This document shows, in pieces, positions 16,241 through 25,911 of a DNA stretch of 64,000 nt. Under the pieces are notes generated by a model that worked only from the letters and a program-made list of their open reading frames with translations, was not told where the DNA came from and did not search any database. The position numbers and the translations under genes are program-made. Location: positions 682,001 through 746,000 of the forward strand of contig CAWJGS010000010.1 of NCBI GenBank assembly GCA_963842575.1, given 5' to 3'. Within the stretch, counting starts at the first letter, position 1, and each line of letters begins with the position of its first letter. The stretch comes from JACDER01 sp963842575 (GTDB lineage Bacteria; Actinomycetota; Thermoleophilia; Gaiellales; Gaiellaceae).

Positions 16241-17190
16241 CACTCTTCCCTCGGACGGCGGCCCATCAGCGTAGAGACTAGCTCCAGCAGATCGACGCCC
16301 GTGAGCACCTGGCACACCCCCTCCGTGATCGGCAGCTCGATCTCGAGTCGGTGGGCGAGATCGCGGAGCACCGGCGCGGTCGTCAGGCCTTCGACCACCT
16401 GGCCGATCTCGGCCGCGGCCTCCTCCGGTGAGGAGCCGCGCGCGATGAGCTCGCCGGCGCGCCGGTTCCTGCCGAGCCTGCTCCAGCACGTCACCATCAG
16501 GTCGCCCATCCCGGCCAGGCCGGCGAACGTTTCGGGACGGGCGCCGCAGGCGGCGGCGAGCCGAGCCATCTCGGCCAGGCCGCGCGTGATCAGCGCCGCT
16601 TTGGCGTTGTCGCCGAGCTCGAGGCCGTCCACCCCGCCGGCGGCGAGCGCGATCACGTTCTTCGCGGCCGCGCACAGCTCGACGCCGGTCAGGTCGGTGT
16701 TGACGTAGACGCGAAAGATCTGCGAGTTGATCTCGTGCTGGAGCCAGGTGGCGAGCTCCTCGTCCTCGCTCGCGATTACGGCCGCGCCGGGGAGGCCCGC
16801 GCCGATCTCGGCAGCGAGGTTCGGCCCGGAGAGGGCGGCGACCGGGTGGCCTTCGAGCAGGGTCGAGAGGCGGTTGCCGGTGGACGGATCGAGGCCTTTC
16901 GCCAGGCTCAGAACCGGCGGGCCTTCCGGGAGCGTCGCGGCCACCTGCGCGAATGCCTCGCTGGGGACGGCCATGACCAGAAGATCCGCTTCGGGAAGGT
17001 CGGGCAGTGCGACGGCGCTTACGTCGGTCAGGTCGACATTCGTCAGGTAGCGCGGGTTCCGGCCGGTCTCGGCGATCGCTGCCGCCTGGTCGGGGTCGCG
17101 CACCGCGAGCGTGACGTCGTGGCCGCGGTCGGCGAGCAGGCGCGCGAATGCCGTCCCCCACGACCCACCGCCGACGACGCCGGCCCTCAT
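16240..17190 (-). CDS. gpsA: NAD(P)-dependent glycerol-3-phosphate dehydrogenase
   Basis: Reduces dihydroxyacetone phosphate to sn-glycerol 3-phosphate, the phospholipid backbone. The 316-residue protein has the dinucleotide loop VVGGGSWGTAFA at the N-terminus, VLSLAKGLD, ALSGPNLAAEI, CAAAKNVIALAAG with the catalytic Lys, and GDNAKAALITRGLAEM. Its ATG overlaps the der stop by four bases (ATGA). The der-gpsA adjacency is common in Gram-positive and actinobacterial genomes. Complete and undisturbed. Confidence 0.96.
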   Translation of the reverse strand: MRAGVVGGGSWGTAFARLLADRGHDVTLAVRDPDQAAAIAETGRNPRYLTNVDLTDVSAVALPDLPEADLLVMAVPSEAFAQVAATLPEGPPVLSLAKGLDPSTGNRLSTLLEGHPVAALSGPNLAAEIGAGLPGAAVIASEDEELATWLQHEINSQIFRVYVNTDLTGVELCAAAKNVIALAAGGVDGLELGDNAKAALITRGLAEMARLAAACGARPETFAGLAGMGDLMVTCWSRLGRNRRAGELIARGSSPEEAAAEIGQVVEGLTTAPVLRDLAHRLEIELPITEGVCQVLTGVDLLELVSTLMGRRPREE

Positions 17191-18494
17191 GACCGTCGCA
17201 CGAAGTCGATGTCGACCGGCACGCCTTCCAGGTCGAACCGCTCGCGCAGGCGGTTCTCCACCCAGTACCCGTAGTCCCGCGTCATCAGCCCGGGATCATT
17301 GACGACCACGCGGAAGCGCGGCGGGCGAGTCTTGATCTGCGTGCCGTACAGGAGGTTGAGCCGTTTGCCGGTGCGCGACGGCGGCTGGCGAGCCTCCTTG
17401 AGCTCCCCGAGGAAACGGTTGAGCTCGCCGGTGGGGATGCGCGAGCTCGAGCGGTCGAACAGCTCCTCGACGCGGTCGAGCATCCGGCCGATCCCGCGGC
17501 CGGTCTTGGCCGAGGCGGCGACGATCCGCGGCCGCTGCCGAAGGCGCGCCTCGAGCCGCGGGCGGACGTCTTCGATCCCCACCGTCCCGACGTCCCACTT
17601 GTTCAGGACGACGAGGGTCGCGTCGTGCGCCTTGCGGGCGACGTCGGCGACGGCGAGGTCCTGGTCGACCACGCCTTCCTCCGCGTCCAGCACGACGAGG
17701 GCGACGTCCGCGCGCTCGGCGGCCTGGAGCGCGCGCAGCTCCGAGTAGTACTCGACGCCCTGGCGCTGCCGCCGCTTGCGCCGCAGCCCCGCCGTGTCGA
17801 TGAGGACGAAGGTGCGGTCGCCGCGGCGGAAGACGGTGTCGATGGCGTCGCGCGTCGTCCCGGGAGTCGCCGAGACGATCACGCGCTCCTGCCCGAGGAT
17901 CGCGTTCAGCAAGGAAGACTTGCCGACGTTCGGCCGGCCGAGGATGGCGACGCCGATCGCGTCCTCCCCCACTTCCTCGCGCGCCGTTCCGGGGAGCCGC
18001 GAGACGACCACGTCGAGCAGGTCGCCGGTGCCGAGCCCGTGCACTGCGGAGACCGGGATCGGATCGCCGAGCCCCAGCCGGTGGAACTCGTGTGCGAGCG
18101 CGTCCTGCGAGGGATCGTCGATCTTGTTCGCGAGGAGGAGGACCGGCTTGTCCGCTGCGCGCAGGATCGCCGCCAGCTCCTCGTCGCCGGGCATGACTCC
18201 GGCGCGCGCGTCGACGACGAAGAGGACGAGATCGGCTTCCGCGATGGCAGCCCGCGCCTGGTCGACGATCGAGCGCGTGATCGGCGAGGGATCGACGATG
18301 TCCACGCCGCCGGTGTCAACGAGCAGGAAGCGCTGACCGTTCCACTCGCACACGACCTCCTTGCGGTCACGTGTCACCCCGGGCGTCTCGTGGACGACCG
18401 CCTGGCGCGTCCCGGTCAGCCGGTTGACGAGGGTCGACTTGCCCACGTTGGGGAAGCCGACCACGGCGACCGTTCCCGCGAGTCTCCCTTCCAC
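17187..18494 (-). CDS. der: Ribosome-assembly GTPase Der (EngA)
   Basis: Essential GTPase for 50S ribosome maturation, with two tandem G domains and a KH-like C-terminus, about 435 residues. First G domain: VVGFPNVGKSTLVN and LVDTGGV; second: AILGRPNVGKSSLLNAI, LIDTAGLRRK and LNKWD. The C-terminal part includes SAKTGRGI and LYGTQIKTRPPRF. I place the start at the GTG at 18494 (VEGRLAGTVAVVG), two bases after the cmk stop. The frame is open much further upstream but that reading is out of frame with cmk and aroA. Confidence 0.95.
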   Translation of the reverse strand: MEGRLAGTVAVVGFPNVGKSTLVNRLTGTRQAVVHETPGVTRDRKEVVCEWNGQRFLLVDTGGVDIVDPSPITRSIVDQARAAIAEADLVLFVVDARAGVMPGDEELAAILRAADKPVLLLANKIDDPSQDALAHEFHRLGLGDPIPVSAVHGLGTGDLLDVVVSRLPGTAREEVGEDAIGVAILGRPNVGKSSLLNAILGQERVIVSATPGTTRDAIDTVFRRGDRTFVLIDTAGLRRKRRQRQGVEYYSELRALQAAERADVALVVLDAEEGVVDQDLAVADVARKAHDATLVVLNKWDVGTVGIEDVRPRLEARLRQRPRIVAASAKTGRGIGRMLDRVEELFDRSSSRIPTGELNRFLGELKEARQPPSRTGKRLNLLYGTQIKTRPPRFRVVVNDPGLMTRDYGYWVENRLRERFDLEGVPVDIDFVRRS

Positions 18495-18496
18495 GG

Positions 18497-19130
18497 CTAG
18501 GCCGGCAGCCGGGCCCGGACGAGCTGCTCGATCCGCTCGACCACCTGGTCGATCGTCAGCTGCGTGGTGTCGATCAGCTCCGCGTCCTCCGCGGGCTGCA
18601 TCTGGGCCGCGTCGCCCTCGTCTCTCATGCGCAGGTCGGTGGCGAGCGCGTCGGCGCCGATCCCGGGGCGGTCGGCGACGCGCCGGCGGGCACGTTCGGT
18701 CTCGTCCGCGACCAGGTACACCTTGACCTCGGCGTCCGGCGCGACCACGGTGCCGATGTCGCGCCCCTCGATGATCGAGTCGCCCTCGTGCCCGAGCTCC
18801 CGCTGCCGCTCGCGCATGACCTCGCGGACGGAGGGATGACGCGCGACCATCGAGACGACCTTGTCCACCCGCGGCTCGCGGATCTCCTTCGTCACGTCGT
18901 TGCCGCCGATCCAGACCTCGCCGTCCGCCTCGAACGTGACCGGGTAGGCGTGCGCGAGCTCGCCCAGCTTCGTCTCGTCCTCCAGCGGGACGTCCCACTG
19001 GAGAGCCAGCCAGGTCAGCGCGCGGTACATCGCGCCGGTGTCGAGGTAGTGGAACCCGAGCCGCTCGGCCAGCCGCCGCGCGACCGTGCTCTTGCCTGCG
19101 CCCGCAGGCCCGGTCTGTTGGCAACGATGC
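18497..19130 (-). CDS. cmk: Cytidylate kinase (5' end disturbed)
   Basis: Phosphorylates CMP and dCMP. The P-loop GPAGAGKSTVARRLAERLGF, the substrate segment YLDTGAMYRALTWLA, IIEGRDIGTVVAPDAEVKVYL and RPGIGADALATDLRMRDEGD are all present. The N-terminal IAIDG expected before the P-loop is garbled (HRCQQTG), and no start codon is convincing, so bases around 19110-19135 are probably wrong. As written the frame runs straight in from aroA without a stop, giving an apparent AroA-Cmk fusion. The start given is approximate. Part of the tyrA-aroA-cmk-der-gpsA run. Confidence 0.88.
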
Positions 19131-19139
19131 AGCCGCCTG

Positions 19140-20426
19140 CCTGACCACCGGAGGTCGAGGAGCTCGAAGAAGCCGGGGAAGCTTATAGCGACGGTGTCCG
19201 CGCCTTCGAGCTCGACGCCGTCGCGGGAGACGAGCCCGGCCACGGCCCCGAGCATGGCGATCCGGTGGTCGCCGTGGGCGTCGATTCGTCCTCCCGGTCG
19301 GCCGGTTGGGGACGCCGCGGATGCGGAAGCCGTCCCGACGCGCCTCGATGCGAATGCCGACCGCGTGCAGCGCCTCCGTGACCGTCTCGATGCGGTCGGT
19401 CTCCTTCACGCGCAGCTCCTCCGCTCCGCGGACGACGCTTACGCCGCGTGCGAGGCCGGCCGCGAGCGCGAAGAGGGGGAGCTCGTCGACCATCCGCGGC
19501 ACCTCCTCCCGACCGATCTCGGCGGCGCGGAGGTCACGCTCGGGCGAGCGCACTTCGAGATCGCCCACCGGCTCGCCGCCCTCCTTCCTCCGGTTGAAGA
19601 GCGCGATCCCGACGCCCATTCGCTCGAGCACGTCCAGCAGGCCCGTTCGCGTCGGGTTGACGTTCACGCCGTGGATGCGAGCCCGTGAGCCGGGGACGAG
19701 GGCGGCAGCGACGATGAAGGGCGCGGCCGCCGAGAAGTCGCCGGGGATCTGGAGATCGAGTGGGGCGAGACGGTCGACGGGCCAGACGGAGACCTCGTGC
19801 CCGGCGCGCCGGACCCGAGCGCCGAGCGCCGGCAGCAGCCGCTCGGTGTGGTCGCGGCTGGGAAGCGGCTCGACCACGGTCGTGGGCCCTCGATCGGCGT
19901 AGAGGCCGGCGAAGAGGACGGCGGTCTTCACCTGCGCGCTCGCGACCGGGAGCTCGTACCGGATCCGGTGGAGCTGCGAGCCGTCGACGCGGAGGGGTGC
20001 GTGGCCGTCCGTCGTCTCGATGTGCCCGCCCATCCGGCGCAGCGGATCGGCGACGCGTTCCTGCGGACGGGAGGAGAGCGACTCGTCGCCGACGAGCTCG
20101 AAGGAGCCTTCCTGCCCGGCGAGCAGGCCCGTCAGCAGGCGCATCACCGTGCCGGCGTTGCCGCAATCGATGGGCTCTTCGGGTGACCGCAGCCCGCGCA
20201 GGCCGGCGCCGTGAACGCGGACGACGTCGACCTCCTCGTCGTCCACCTGGATGCCGAGCGCGCGCACCGCGCCGATCGCCGAGTCGGTGTCGGCCGCTCG
20301 GCCGAAGCCTCGGATGACGCTCTCACCGTCCGCGACGGCGCCGAGCAGGACTGCGCGCTGGGAGATCCCCTTGACGCCCGGCACGGCGACGTCGCCGCGG
20401 ATCTCGCTCGCCGGCTCGATTTTCAT
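19140..20426 (-). CDS. aroA: 3-phosphoshikimate 1-carboxyvinyltransferase (EPSP synthase), one frameshift
   Basis: Joins shikimate 3-phosphate and phosphoenolpyruvate in the shikimate pathway. Family segments: GVKGISQRAVLLGAVADG at the N-terminus (KxxSxR), DCGNAGTVMRLLTGLLA, SSRPQERVADPLRRMG, RDHTERLLPALGA, and RVKETDRIE near the C-terminus. The frame breaks near 19300; the continuation HGDHRIAMLGAVAGL and SFPGFFELL is in another frame. The ATG overlaps the tyrA stop (ATGA). The exact C-terminus is unclear because no stop separates it from cmk; I end it near 19140. Corrected length is about 428 residues. Confidence 0.92.
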
Positions 20427-21509
20427 TCCACGACCGGCGCGACTTCGACGCCGTAGCCCTGTTCCTCCAGCAGTCGCGCGGCCCGCTCGGCCTCGCCCTC
20501 GCCGGAGATGAAGAGACGCAGCGTCCCGCCGCGCTCCGGGGAGACGTGCTGGAGCTCGAAGTCCTCGATGTTGATGCGCTCGGCGCCGAGCGCCTGCGTT
20601 ATCCCCGCCAGGACACCGGGGCGGTCGGGGACGTGGACGCGCAGCTGCTGGAGGGTGCCGAGGTCGGGGTACGCCTCCGCCAGCATGCGCCCGCGGTTGC
20701 GACCCGCCTCGCCGATCCAGCGTGCGAGGAAGCCGGCGTCGCCGGCGTCGAGCGCTTGCTCCAGCTGCTCGATGCGGCGGCGGTGCTCGCCGAGCGCCTC
20801 GCCGATCGCGCCGGAGTTCTCGAGGAAGATGTCCACCCAGATCCGCGGGATTCGAGCCGGCGACGCGCGTCATGTCCCGCAGCGATCCCCCCGCCGCGGC
20901 GGCGAGCGGCTCGTGCCCGTCGATCCGCGCGGCCCCGGCCTGGTTGACCAGCAGGTTGGCAAGCGCATGGGGAAGGTGGCTGGTCAGGGCGACGAGGCGG
21001 TCGTGGACGGTCGGGTCGACGGCGACGGGCGTGGCGCCGAGCGATGCGACGAAGCCGTGGACGAGGCGGTGCGTCGCGGCGGAGGTCTGGGGGCTCGGCG
21101 TGAGGAACCAGGAAGCCCCTTCGAAGAGGTCGGCGCGCGCATGCGCGGGGCCATGTGCCTCCGAGCCGCAGACCGGATGGCCGCCGACGAACCTCGGAGA
21201 GGGCGCAGCGGCGGCTACGCGAGCCTTGGTCGAGCCGACGTCGGTGACGGAGCAGCTCTCGAGGCTCGCGGCGAGGACCGCCTCGACCGTATGGACGAGC
21301 TGCGCGACCGGAGCGGCGACGACGGACAGGTCGGCGCCGTCGAGTACGCGCTCGAGGCTCGCGGCGGCCTCGTCGACCGCGCCGCGCTCGGAGGCGACGG
21401 CGAGGGCGCGCTCGTCCGGATCGAAGCCCGCCACGGAATGGCCCTCGCGCCTGGCGGCGAGCCCGACGGAGGCGCCGATCAGCCCGGTGCCGATGATCGC
21501 GATGCGCAT
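20423..21509 (-). CDS. tyrA: Prephenate dehydrogenase with C-terminal ACT domain (one frameshift)
   Basis: Oxidatively decarboxylates prephenate toward tyrosine. The N-terminal NAD loop is IIGTGLIGASVGLAAR, followed by VTDVGSTKA, FVGGHPVCGSEAHG and LTSHLPHALANLL, all typical of TyrA. After an extra C in the CCC at about 20848-20850 the frame shifts, and the protein continues WVDIFLENSGAI and ends in an ACT regulatory domain (VPDRPGVLAGITQALG, INIEDFEL). The ACT domain implies feedback control by an aromatic amino acid, probably tyrosine. Corrected length about 361 residues. First gene of the aroA-cmk-der-gpsA run. Confidence 0.92.
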
Positions 21510-21582
21510 GCGACAAGGCTAGAGGGTGATTCGTTGCGGAACGAGCACGGTTTCGCGCAGAATTGGTTCTTACGATGGCTCG

Positions 21583-21867
21583 ATGGCCGTGGAACGGTCA
21601 CGCTGGACGGACGACCGCCTCGATCAGCTGGCGGAGCGCGTGATGCGCCAGGACGTGCTCGAGGCGCGTTTCGATGGGCTCGATCGCCGGCTCGACAGCC
21701 TCGAGCGCCGCTTCAGCGAATTTCAGCTCGAGATGCGTGAGCTGCGCGCCGACGTGAACACACTGCGCGGCGAGCTGTACGCCACGAAGCGCTGGATGAT
21801 GGGATTGTGGCTAAGCGGCGCGCTTGGCTTCGCCGCCCTCTTCGTCCAGATCGCGCTGCAGAGCTAA
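21583..21867 (+). CDS. Small coiled-coil protein with C-terminal membrane segment
   Basis: A 94-residue protein of unknown function. Residues from about 10 to 65 form a heptad-rich helix (LDQLAERV, FDGLDRRLDSLERRFSEFQLEM, LRADVNTLRGEL), and the C-terminus is a single membrane helix, MMGLWLSGALGFAALFVQIA. Small membrane-anchored coiled coils of this design are widespread and resemble DUF1640-like or tail-anchored proteins. The start is the ATG at 21583; an upstream in-frame extension to 21526 is also open but lacks family character. It overlaps the 3' end of the DAHP synthase gene by four bases. Confidence 0.7.
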   Translation: MAVERSRWTDDRLDQLAERVMRQDVLEARFDGLDRRLDSLERRFSEFQLEMRELRADVNTLRGELYATKRWMMGLWLSGALGFAALFVQIALQS

Positions 21868-23214
21868 GACCGCATCAATTCGGCGACGCGAAACGCGAGA
21901 TCCAGCGACTGCCGCGCGTTGAGCCGCGGGTCGCACAGCGTCATGTAGCGCCCGTCGAGCTCCTCCTCCAGCACCGCCTCCGCGCCGCCGATGCACTCGG
22001 TCACGTCGTCGCCGGTGAACTCGAGGTGGACGCCGCCCGGCCACGTGCCCTCCTCGCGATGGACGGAGAAGAACGCCTCGATCTCGGTCATGACGTCGTC
22101 GAAGCGGCGCGTCTTCCGCCCGCTCGCCGTCGTGATCGTGTTCGCGTGCATCGGATCGCAGACCCAGACGACGGGATGCCCGGAGTCGCGGACGGCACGC
22201 ACGAGCGGCGGGAGGAGATCGGCCGCGCGCTCCGCGCCCATGCGCGTGATCAGCGTCAGCCGCCCCGGCACACGCGTGGGATTGAGGCGCTCGCACAGCT
22301 CGAGCACGTCCTCCGGCGCGGCCGCTGGGCCGAGCTTGACGCCGACCGGGTTGTGCACGCCGGAGAAGAACTCGACGTGCGCTCCGTCCGGCTGGCGCGT
22401 GCGCTCGCCGATCCAGAGCATGTGCGCGGAGCAGTCGTACCAGTCGCCCGTCAGGGAATCGCGCCGCGTCAGCGGCTCCTCGTAGTCCAGCAGCAGTCCC
22501 TCGTGGCTCGTCCACAAATCGACCTCGTGCAACTCGGGGCGGCCCGAGATGTCGATGCCGCACGCGGCCATGAAGCGCAGCGCGCGCTCGATCTCGGCGG
22601 CGATCCGCTCGTAGCGCTGACCCTTCGCGCGACTCGCGCGCGAACTCCTGGTTCCAGGCATGCACCTGCTCGAGGTCGGCGAAGCCTCCCTTGGTGAACG
22701 CGCGCAGGAGGTTGAGCGTCGCCGCGGACTGGTGGTAGACGCGCACCATCCGCTCCGGATCGGGCGTTCGCGCCTCAACCGTTGGCGCATCGTCGTTGAC
22801 TATGTGCCCCAGGAACGACGGGAGGTCGAGGTCGCCGACCTGTTCGCGTGGCGACGAGCGCGGCTTGCCGAACTGGCCGGCGATCCGCCCGACCTTCACG
22901 ACGGGGAGGGTCGCGCCCCACGTGAGGACGGCCGCCATTTGCAGGAAGATCTTGAGACGCTCCCGGATCGCAGGAGCGGAGAAATCCCTGAACGACTCCG
23001 CGCAGTCGCCGGCCTGGAGCAGGAACGCGCGGCCCGCACTGACCTCCGCGAGCGCCGCGATCAGCGCCCGGGCCTCGCCGGCGAACACGAGCGGCGGAAG
23101 CGCAGCGAGCTGCTCGCGCGCCGCCCCCACCTGCGATTCGTCCGGCCACTCGGGCTGATGGCGCGCCGGAAGCGAGCGCCAGGTCGAGGGCGTCCACGCC
23201 GGAGCGGTCGTCAT
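21864..23214 (-). CDS. Class II 3-deoxy-7-phosphoheptulonate (DAHP) synthase, one frameshift
   Basis: First enzyme of the shikimate pathway, condensing phosphoenolpyruvate and erythrose 4-phosphate. The plant/mycobacterial class II type is shown by LQAGDCAESF, VVKVGRIAGQFGKPRSS, AHMLWIGERTRQ, NPVGVKLGP, LTLITRMGA and WVCDPMHANT. The frame shifts near 22620-22630 in a run of CG repeats; joined, the protein is about 449 residues. It begins MTTAPAWTPSTWRSLPA at 23214. Placed beside tyrA and aroA, it forms part of the aromatic block. Feedback regulation by complex formation with chorismate mutase is known for mycobacterial homologs and possible here. Confidence 0.93.
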
Positions 23215-23235
23215 TGCGCGAGGTTAGTGCACCGC

Positions 23236-24571
23236 CTAGCTCTCGACGGGCTTGAAGACGCGTCCCCCGACGCGCATCCACGCGATCCCGCCTTCCTCGT
23301 CGCGCAGGACCCTGCACCTTCTCGCCCTTCCAGGTGTCGTCCACCGCGAAGAGCAGGTCGGCGCTCGCGAAGCGCATCGTCGCCGGCGGCGGAGGCGGCA
23401 TCGGCGGCGTCTCGGGCGTGGGAAACCCTCCCTTGGGGATGTAGCGGAGCTCGAGCCCCTCGTCCGTCTGCACGAGCTCGACGTCCGCCATGCGCGCCTC
23501 GTAGCGGCCGACGTAGGGCGCCGGGTCGAGCTCGACCGCTTCGAGCTCGGGGTTCCGGACGCCCAGGTACGCCTCGTAGGCGGCCTCCGCCACGCGGTCG
23601 CCGAGGATGCCTCCGTAGCTGTGGTTCGTGACGATCGCGAGCGCGAAGCCACGGTCGCGCGCGATGCCCAGCCACGAGATCTGCCCCTTCGTCCCGCCGC
23701 CGTGCCCGATCAGCTGAACGTCCTCGACCGAGGTCAGCATCCACGCGAGCCCGACCGCATCGATGTTCCCGCCGACCTCGATCTGCGGGCGTGTCATCTC
23801 CGCAACCGACTCGTGCGAGAGGAAGTCTCCGCCCTCGATCCAGAAGCGGGCGTAGCGCAGCAGCTCGGGCACGGTCGTGACCAGGCCGCCCGCGGCGTGC
23901 GCGGATCGTCCGATCGGCCACGGCCGCGCGACAACGGTCTCCTTCGCCTCGTCGAGCTCGTGCCCTACGACGAAGCGGCGCGTGATCACGTCCTCCATCC
24001 AGAAGTACGCATGCTCGATCCCGAGCGGATCGAGCACGAGATCGCGGAGCGCCGTCTCGAAGGTCTTTCCGGTCACGACCTCGATGACCCGGCCGGCGAT
24101 GTAGAACGCGGCGTTGTTGTACGACCAGACCGCACCGAGCGGCGTCAGCTGCGGCTGTTCGGCGAGCGCGTCGACCATGCGCGCGAGCGCGTCGTCGCCC
24201 CACCCGTACTCCTGGAAGTAGTCGCCCAGCCAGCCCCCGGTGTGGGTGAGGAGCTGGCGGACGGTCGCGCGCGACGCGGCGTCCTCGTCCGCGAGCCGGA
24301 AATCCGGGAGGTAGGCGCGCACGGGCTCGTCGAGCCCGACCTCGCCCTCCTCGACCAGCCGCATGATCGCGCTCGCGACGAAGGTCTTCGTGATCGAGCC
24401 GATCTGGAAGAGCGTGTCCGCGGTGACTTCGAGCGGGTTCTCGATGCTCGTCACGCCGAGGGCGGCGATCTCCTCCTCGCCGTCGGACAGGATGCCGATT
24501 GCGACGCCGGGGACAGACCACTCCTCCATCTGCGCCCGCGCGACGTCGACGACCTGCTCGAACCGGCTCAT
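23236..24571 (-). CDS. Serine hydrolase of the beta-lactamase (class C / AmpC-like) family, one frameshift
   Basis: Penicillin-binding-protein-fold hydrolase, more likely an esterase or D-peptidase than a true beta-lactamase. Catalytic motifs: the nucleophile in GSITKTF (SxxK), WSYNNAAFYIAGRVIE (YxN) and LIGHGGGTKG (HxG-type third motif). The C-terminal part carries a Pro-rich linker and a small beta domain. A frameshift near 23320 (extra G in GGG) moves the last 30 residues, ending VFKPVES. Total about 444 residues. No signal peptide is evident, so the protein is probably cytoplasmic. It lies ten bases after the ArsR-type gene with the same orientation gap structure. Confidence 0.85.
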
Positions 24572-24580
24572 GACGGGAAT

Positions 24581-24895
24581 CTACTCAGGGAAGCGACGGC
24601 GGAGCGCGGCGAGCCGCTTCTCCCACTGCGAGCCGACCTGCTCCATCCACGACAGCGCTTGCGACAGCGCTTCGGGCGTCAGCCGGTAATGCGTCTCGCG
24701 TCCCCGCCGTTCGGCCGCGACGAGGCCGGCGGAGCCGAGCGCGGTCAGGTGCTTGGACACGGCCTGCCGCGTGACCGGGAGCTCGGAGGCGAGCTCGGTG
24801 GCGGTCGCCGTCTCGCGCGTCGCCAGCGCCTCGACGACCGTTCGACGCGTCGGATCGGAAAGGGCCGAGAAGACCGGCCCGGACTGGTCGGTCAC
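24581..24895 (-). CDS. ArsR-family transcriptional regulator
   Basis: Small winged-helix repressor of 104 residues: VFSALSDPTRRTVVEALA, TATELASELPVTRQAVSKHL (recognition helix) and GLVAAERRGRETHYRL (wing). No metal-binding cysteines are visible, so it is not a classic metal sensor. The GTG start overlaps the stop of the SRPBCC gene as GTGA. ArsR regulators paired with SRPBCC/AHSA1 proteins are common in actinobacteria, and the repressor usually controls the pair. Two palindromes with GCAAC/GTTGC half-sites upstream of the pair are the likely operators. Confidence 0.93.
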   Translation of the reverse strand: MTDQSGPVFSALSDPTRRTVVEALATRETATATELASELPVTRQAVSKHLTALGSAGLVAAERRGRETHYRLTPEALSQALSWMEQVGSQWEKRLAALRRRFPE

Positions 24896-25248
24896 GCCAG
24901 CGCGTACGCGCAGGCGCGCAACTCGAGCGCCGTTCCCCATTCCGCGACCGGCGCGGTCTCGGTGACGACGATTCGCGTGCCCTCGTCGACCTCCTCGATG
25001 GTGAAGTCGACCTGGGTCTCGCGCCCGTCCTCGTCGATCCACGTGTACCCGAGCCGGCGGCCCTCCTCGACGGTCTCGACCACCGCGTGCCGTTCCTCGC
25101 CGTTCTCCCAGCGGAAGTGACCCTCGCCCTCGTCGAGATCGAGCTCGACCTCGTTCGCGAACCACTCCTCCAGGCGCGCGGGATCCGTCAGCTCCTCCCA
25201 CACCTCGTCGGGCGCCGCCGGCAACACCAACTCTCGTGTGACCTCCAC
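24892..25248 (-). CDS. SRPBCC (AHSA1-like) domain protein
   Basis: A 118-residue START/Bet v1-like fold protein that probably binds a small hydrophobic ligand: REL VLPAAPDEVWEELTDP at the N-terminus, LEEWFANEVELDLDEG, VDFTIEEVDEGTRIVVTET. The GTG at 25248 has a near-perfect AAAGGAGGT six bases upstream, deciding the start. It is the first gene of the pair with the ArsR regulator. The ligand is not known. Confidence 0.88.
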   Translation of the reverse strand: MEVTRELVLPAAPDEVWEELTDPARLEEWFANEVELDLDEGEGHFRWENGEERHAVVETVEEGRRLGYTWIDEDGRETQVDFTIEEVDEGTRIVVTETAPVAEWGTALELRACAYALA

Positions 25249-25263
25249 CAGAGACCTCCTTTG

Positions 25264-25307
25264 CGCAACCCTACGGTTGCGTGATAATGTGCAACCAGTC
25301 AGTTGCA
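25264..25307. promoter_or_regulatory. Two palindromic operators in the SRPBCC-clpP intergenic region
   Basis: Palindrome 1 is CGCAACC (25264-25270) with GGTTGCG (25275-25281); palindrome 2 is TGCAAC (25290-25295) with GTTGCA (25302-25307). Both share GCAAC and GTTGC half-sites, as expected for one dimeric repressor, and they lie directly upstream of the ArsR-SRPBCC pair. A GATAAT hexamer at 25283-25288 between them could be a -10 element for the plus strand. The second palindrome overlaps the presumed clpP start at 25303, so the repressor might also touch clpP expression. Confidence 0.65.
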
Positions 25308-25911
25308 CTCTAACAGCCTGATACCGATGGTGGTGGAAGCCGACGGCCGCGGCGAGCGCGCCTTCGACGTCTACTCGCGGCTGCTGCGCGAGCGGATCGT
25401 CTTCCTGGGAACAGAGGTGACGGACGACCTCGCCAACGTCGTCACGGCGCAGCTTCTCTTCCTCGAGGCCGAGGATCCGGGAAAGGACATCAGCCTGTAC
25501 ATCAACTCTCCCGGCGGCTCGGTGTATGCCGGTCTCGCCATCTACGACACGATGCAGTACGTCAAGCCGGACGTGCGGACGATCTGCTCCGGCATCGCGA
25601 TGTCGATGGGGGCGGTCCTCCTCACCGGGGGCGCGCCGGGCAAGCGGATGGCGCTGCCCAACTCGAAGATCATGATCCACCAGGGGACGGCCGGATTCCG
25701 CGGGGCGCCGACCGACATCGAGATCCACGCGCAGGAAGTTCTCTCGATGCGGGAGCGCGTGGCCGAGATCATCGCGCGGCACTCGAACCGGCCGCTCGAA
25801 GCGGTCATGAAGGACATCGACCGCGACCACTTCATGTCCCCCGAGGAAGCGGTCGAGTACGGGATCGTGGACGAGATCGTGAGGCGGGCAAATGGAGATC
25901 GGGAAGCCTGA
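25303..25911 (+). CDS. clpP: ATP-dependent Clp protease proteolytic subunit
   Basis: Serine protease that works with ClpX or ClpC ATPases. The catalytic Ser is in GIAMSMGAVLL, the His in IMIHQGTAG and the Asp near DRDHFMSPEEAVEYG. The N-terminal signature SLIPMVVEADGRGERAFD is present. The start is uncertain: TTG at 25303 keeps the full N-terminus, while an ATG at 25327 would trim it. Length is 202 residues with TTG. The motif GIAMSMGA differs from the usual GQAASMGA, so it may be a divergent paralog of a multi-ClpP set. The end overlaps the next small gene. Confidence 0.92.
   Translation: MHSNSLIPMVVEADGRGERAFDVYSRLLRERIVFLGTEVTDDLANVVTAQLLFLEAEDPGKDISLYINSPGGSVYAGLAIYDTMQYVKPDVRTICSGIAMSMGAVLLTGGAPGKRMALPNSKIMIHQGTAGFRGAPTDIEIHAQEVLSMRERVAEIIARHSNRPLEAVMKDIDRDHFMSPEEAVEYGIVDEIVRRANGDREA

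Noticed and set aside
17187..21509. A single 1440-codon minus-strand frame covering der, cmk, aroA and tyrA
   Set aside because: It is a composite: tyrA, aroA and der parts are in frame only because indels and the high GC content remove stops; cmk is read out of frame inside it. Family boundaries show four genes.
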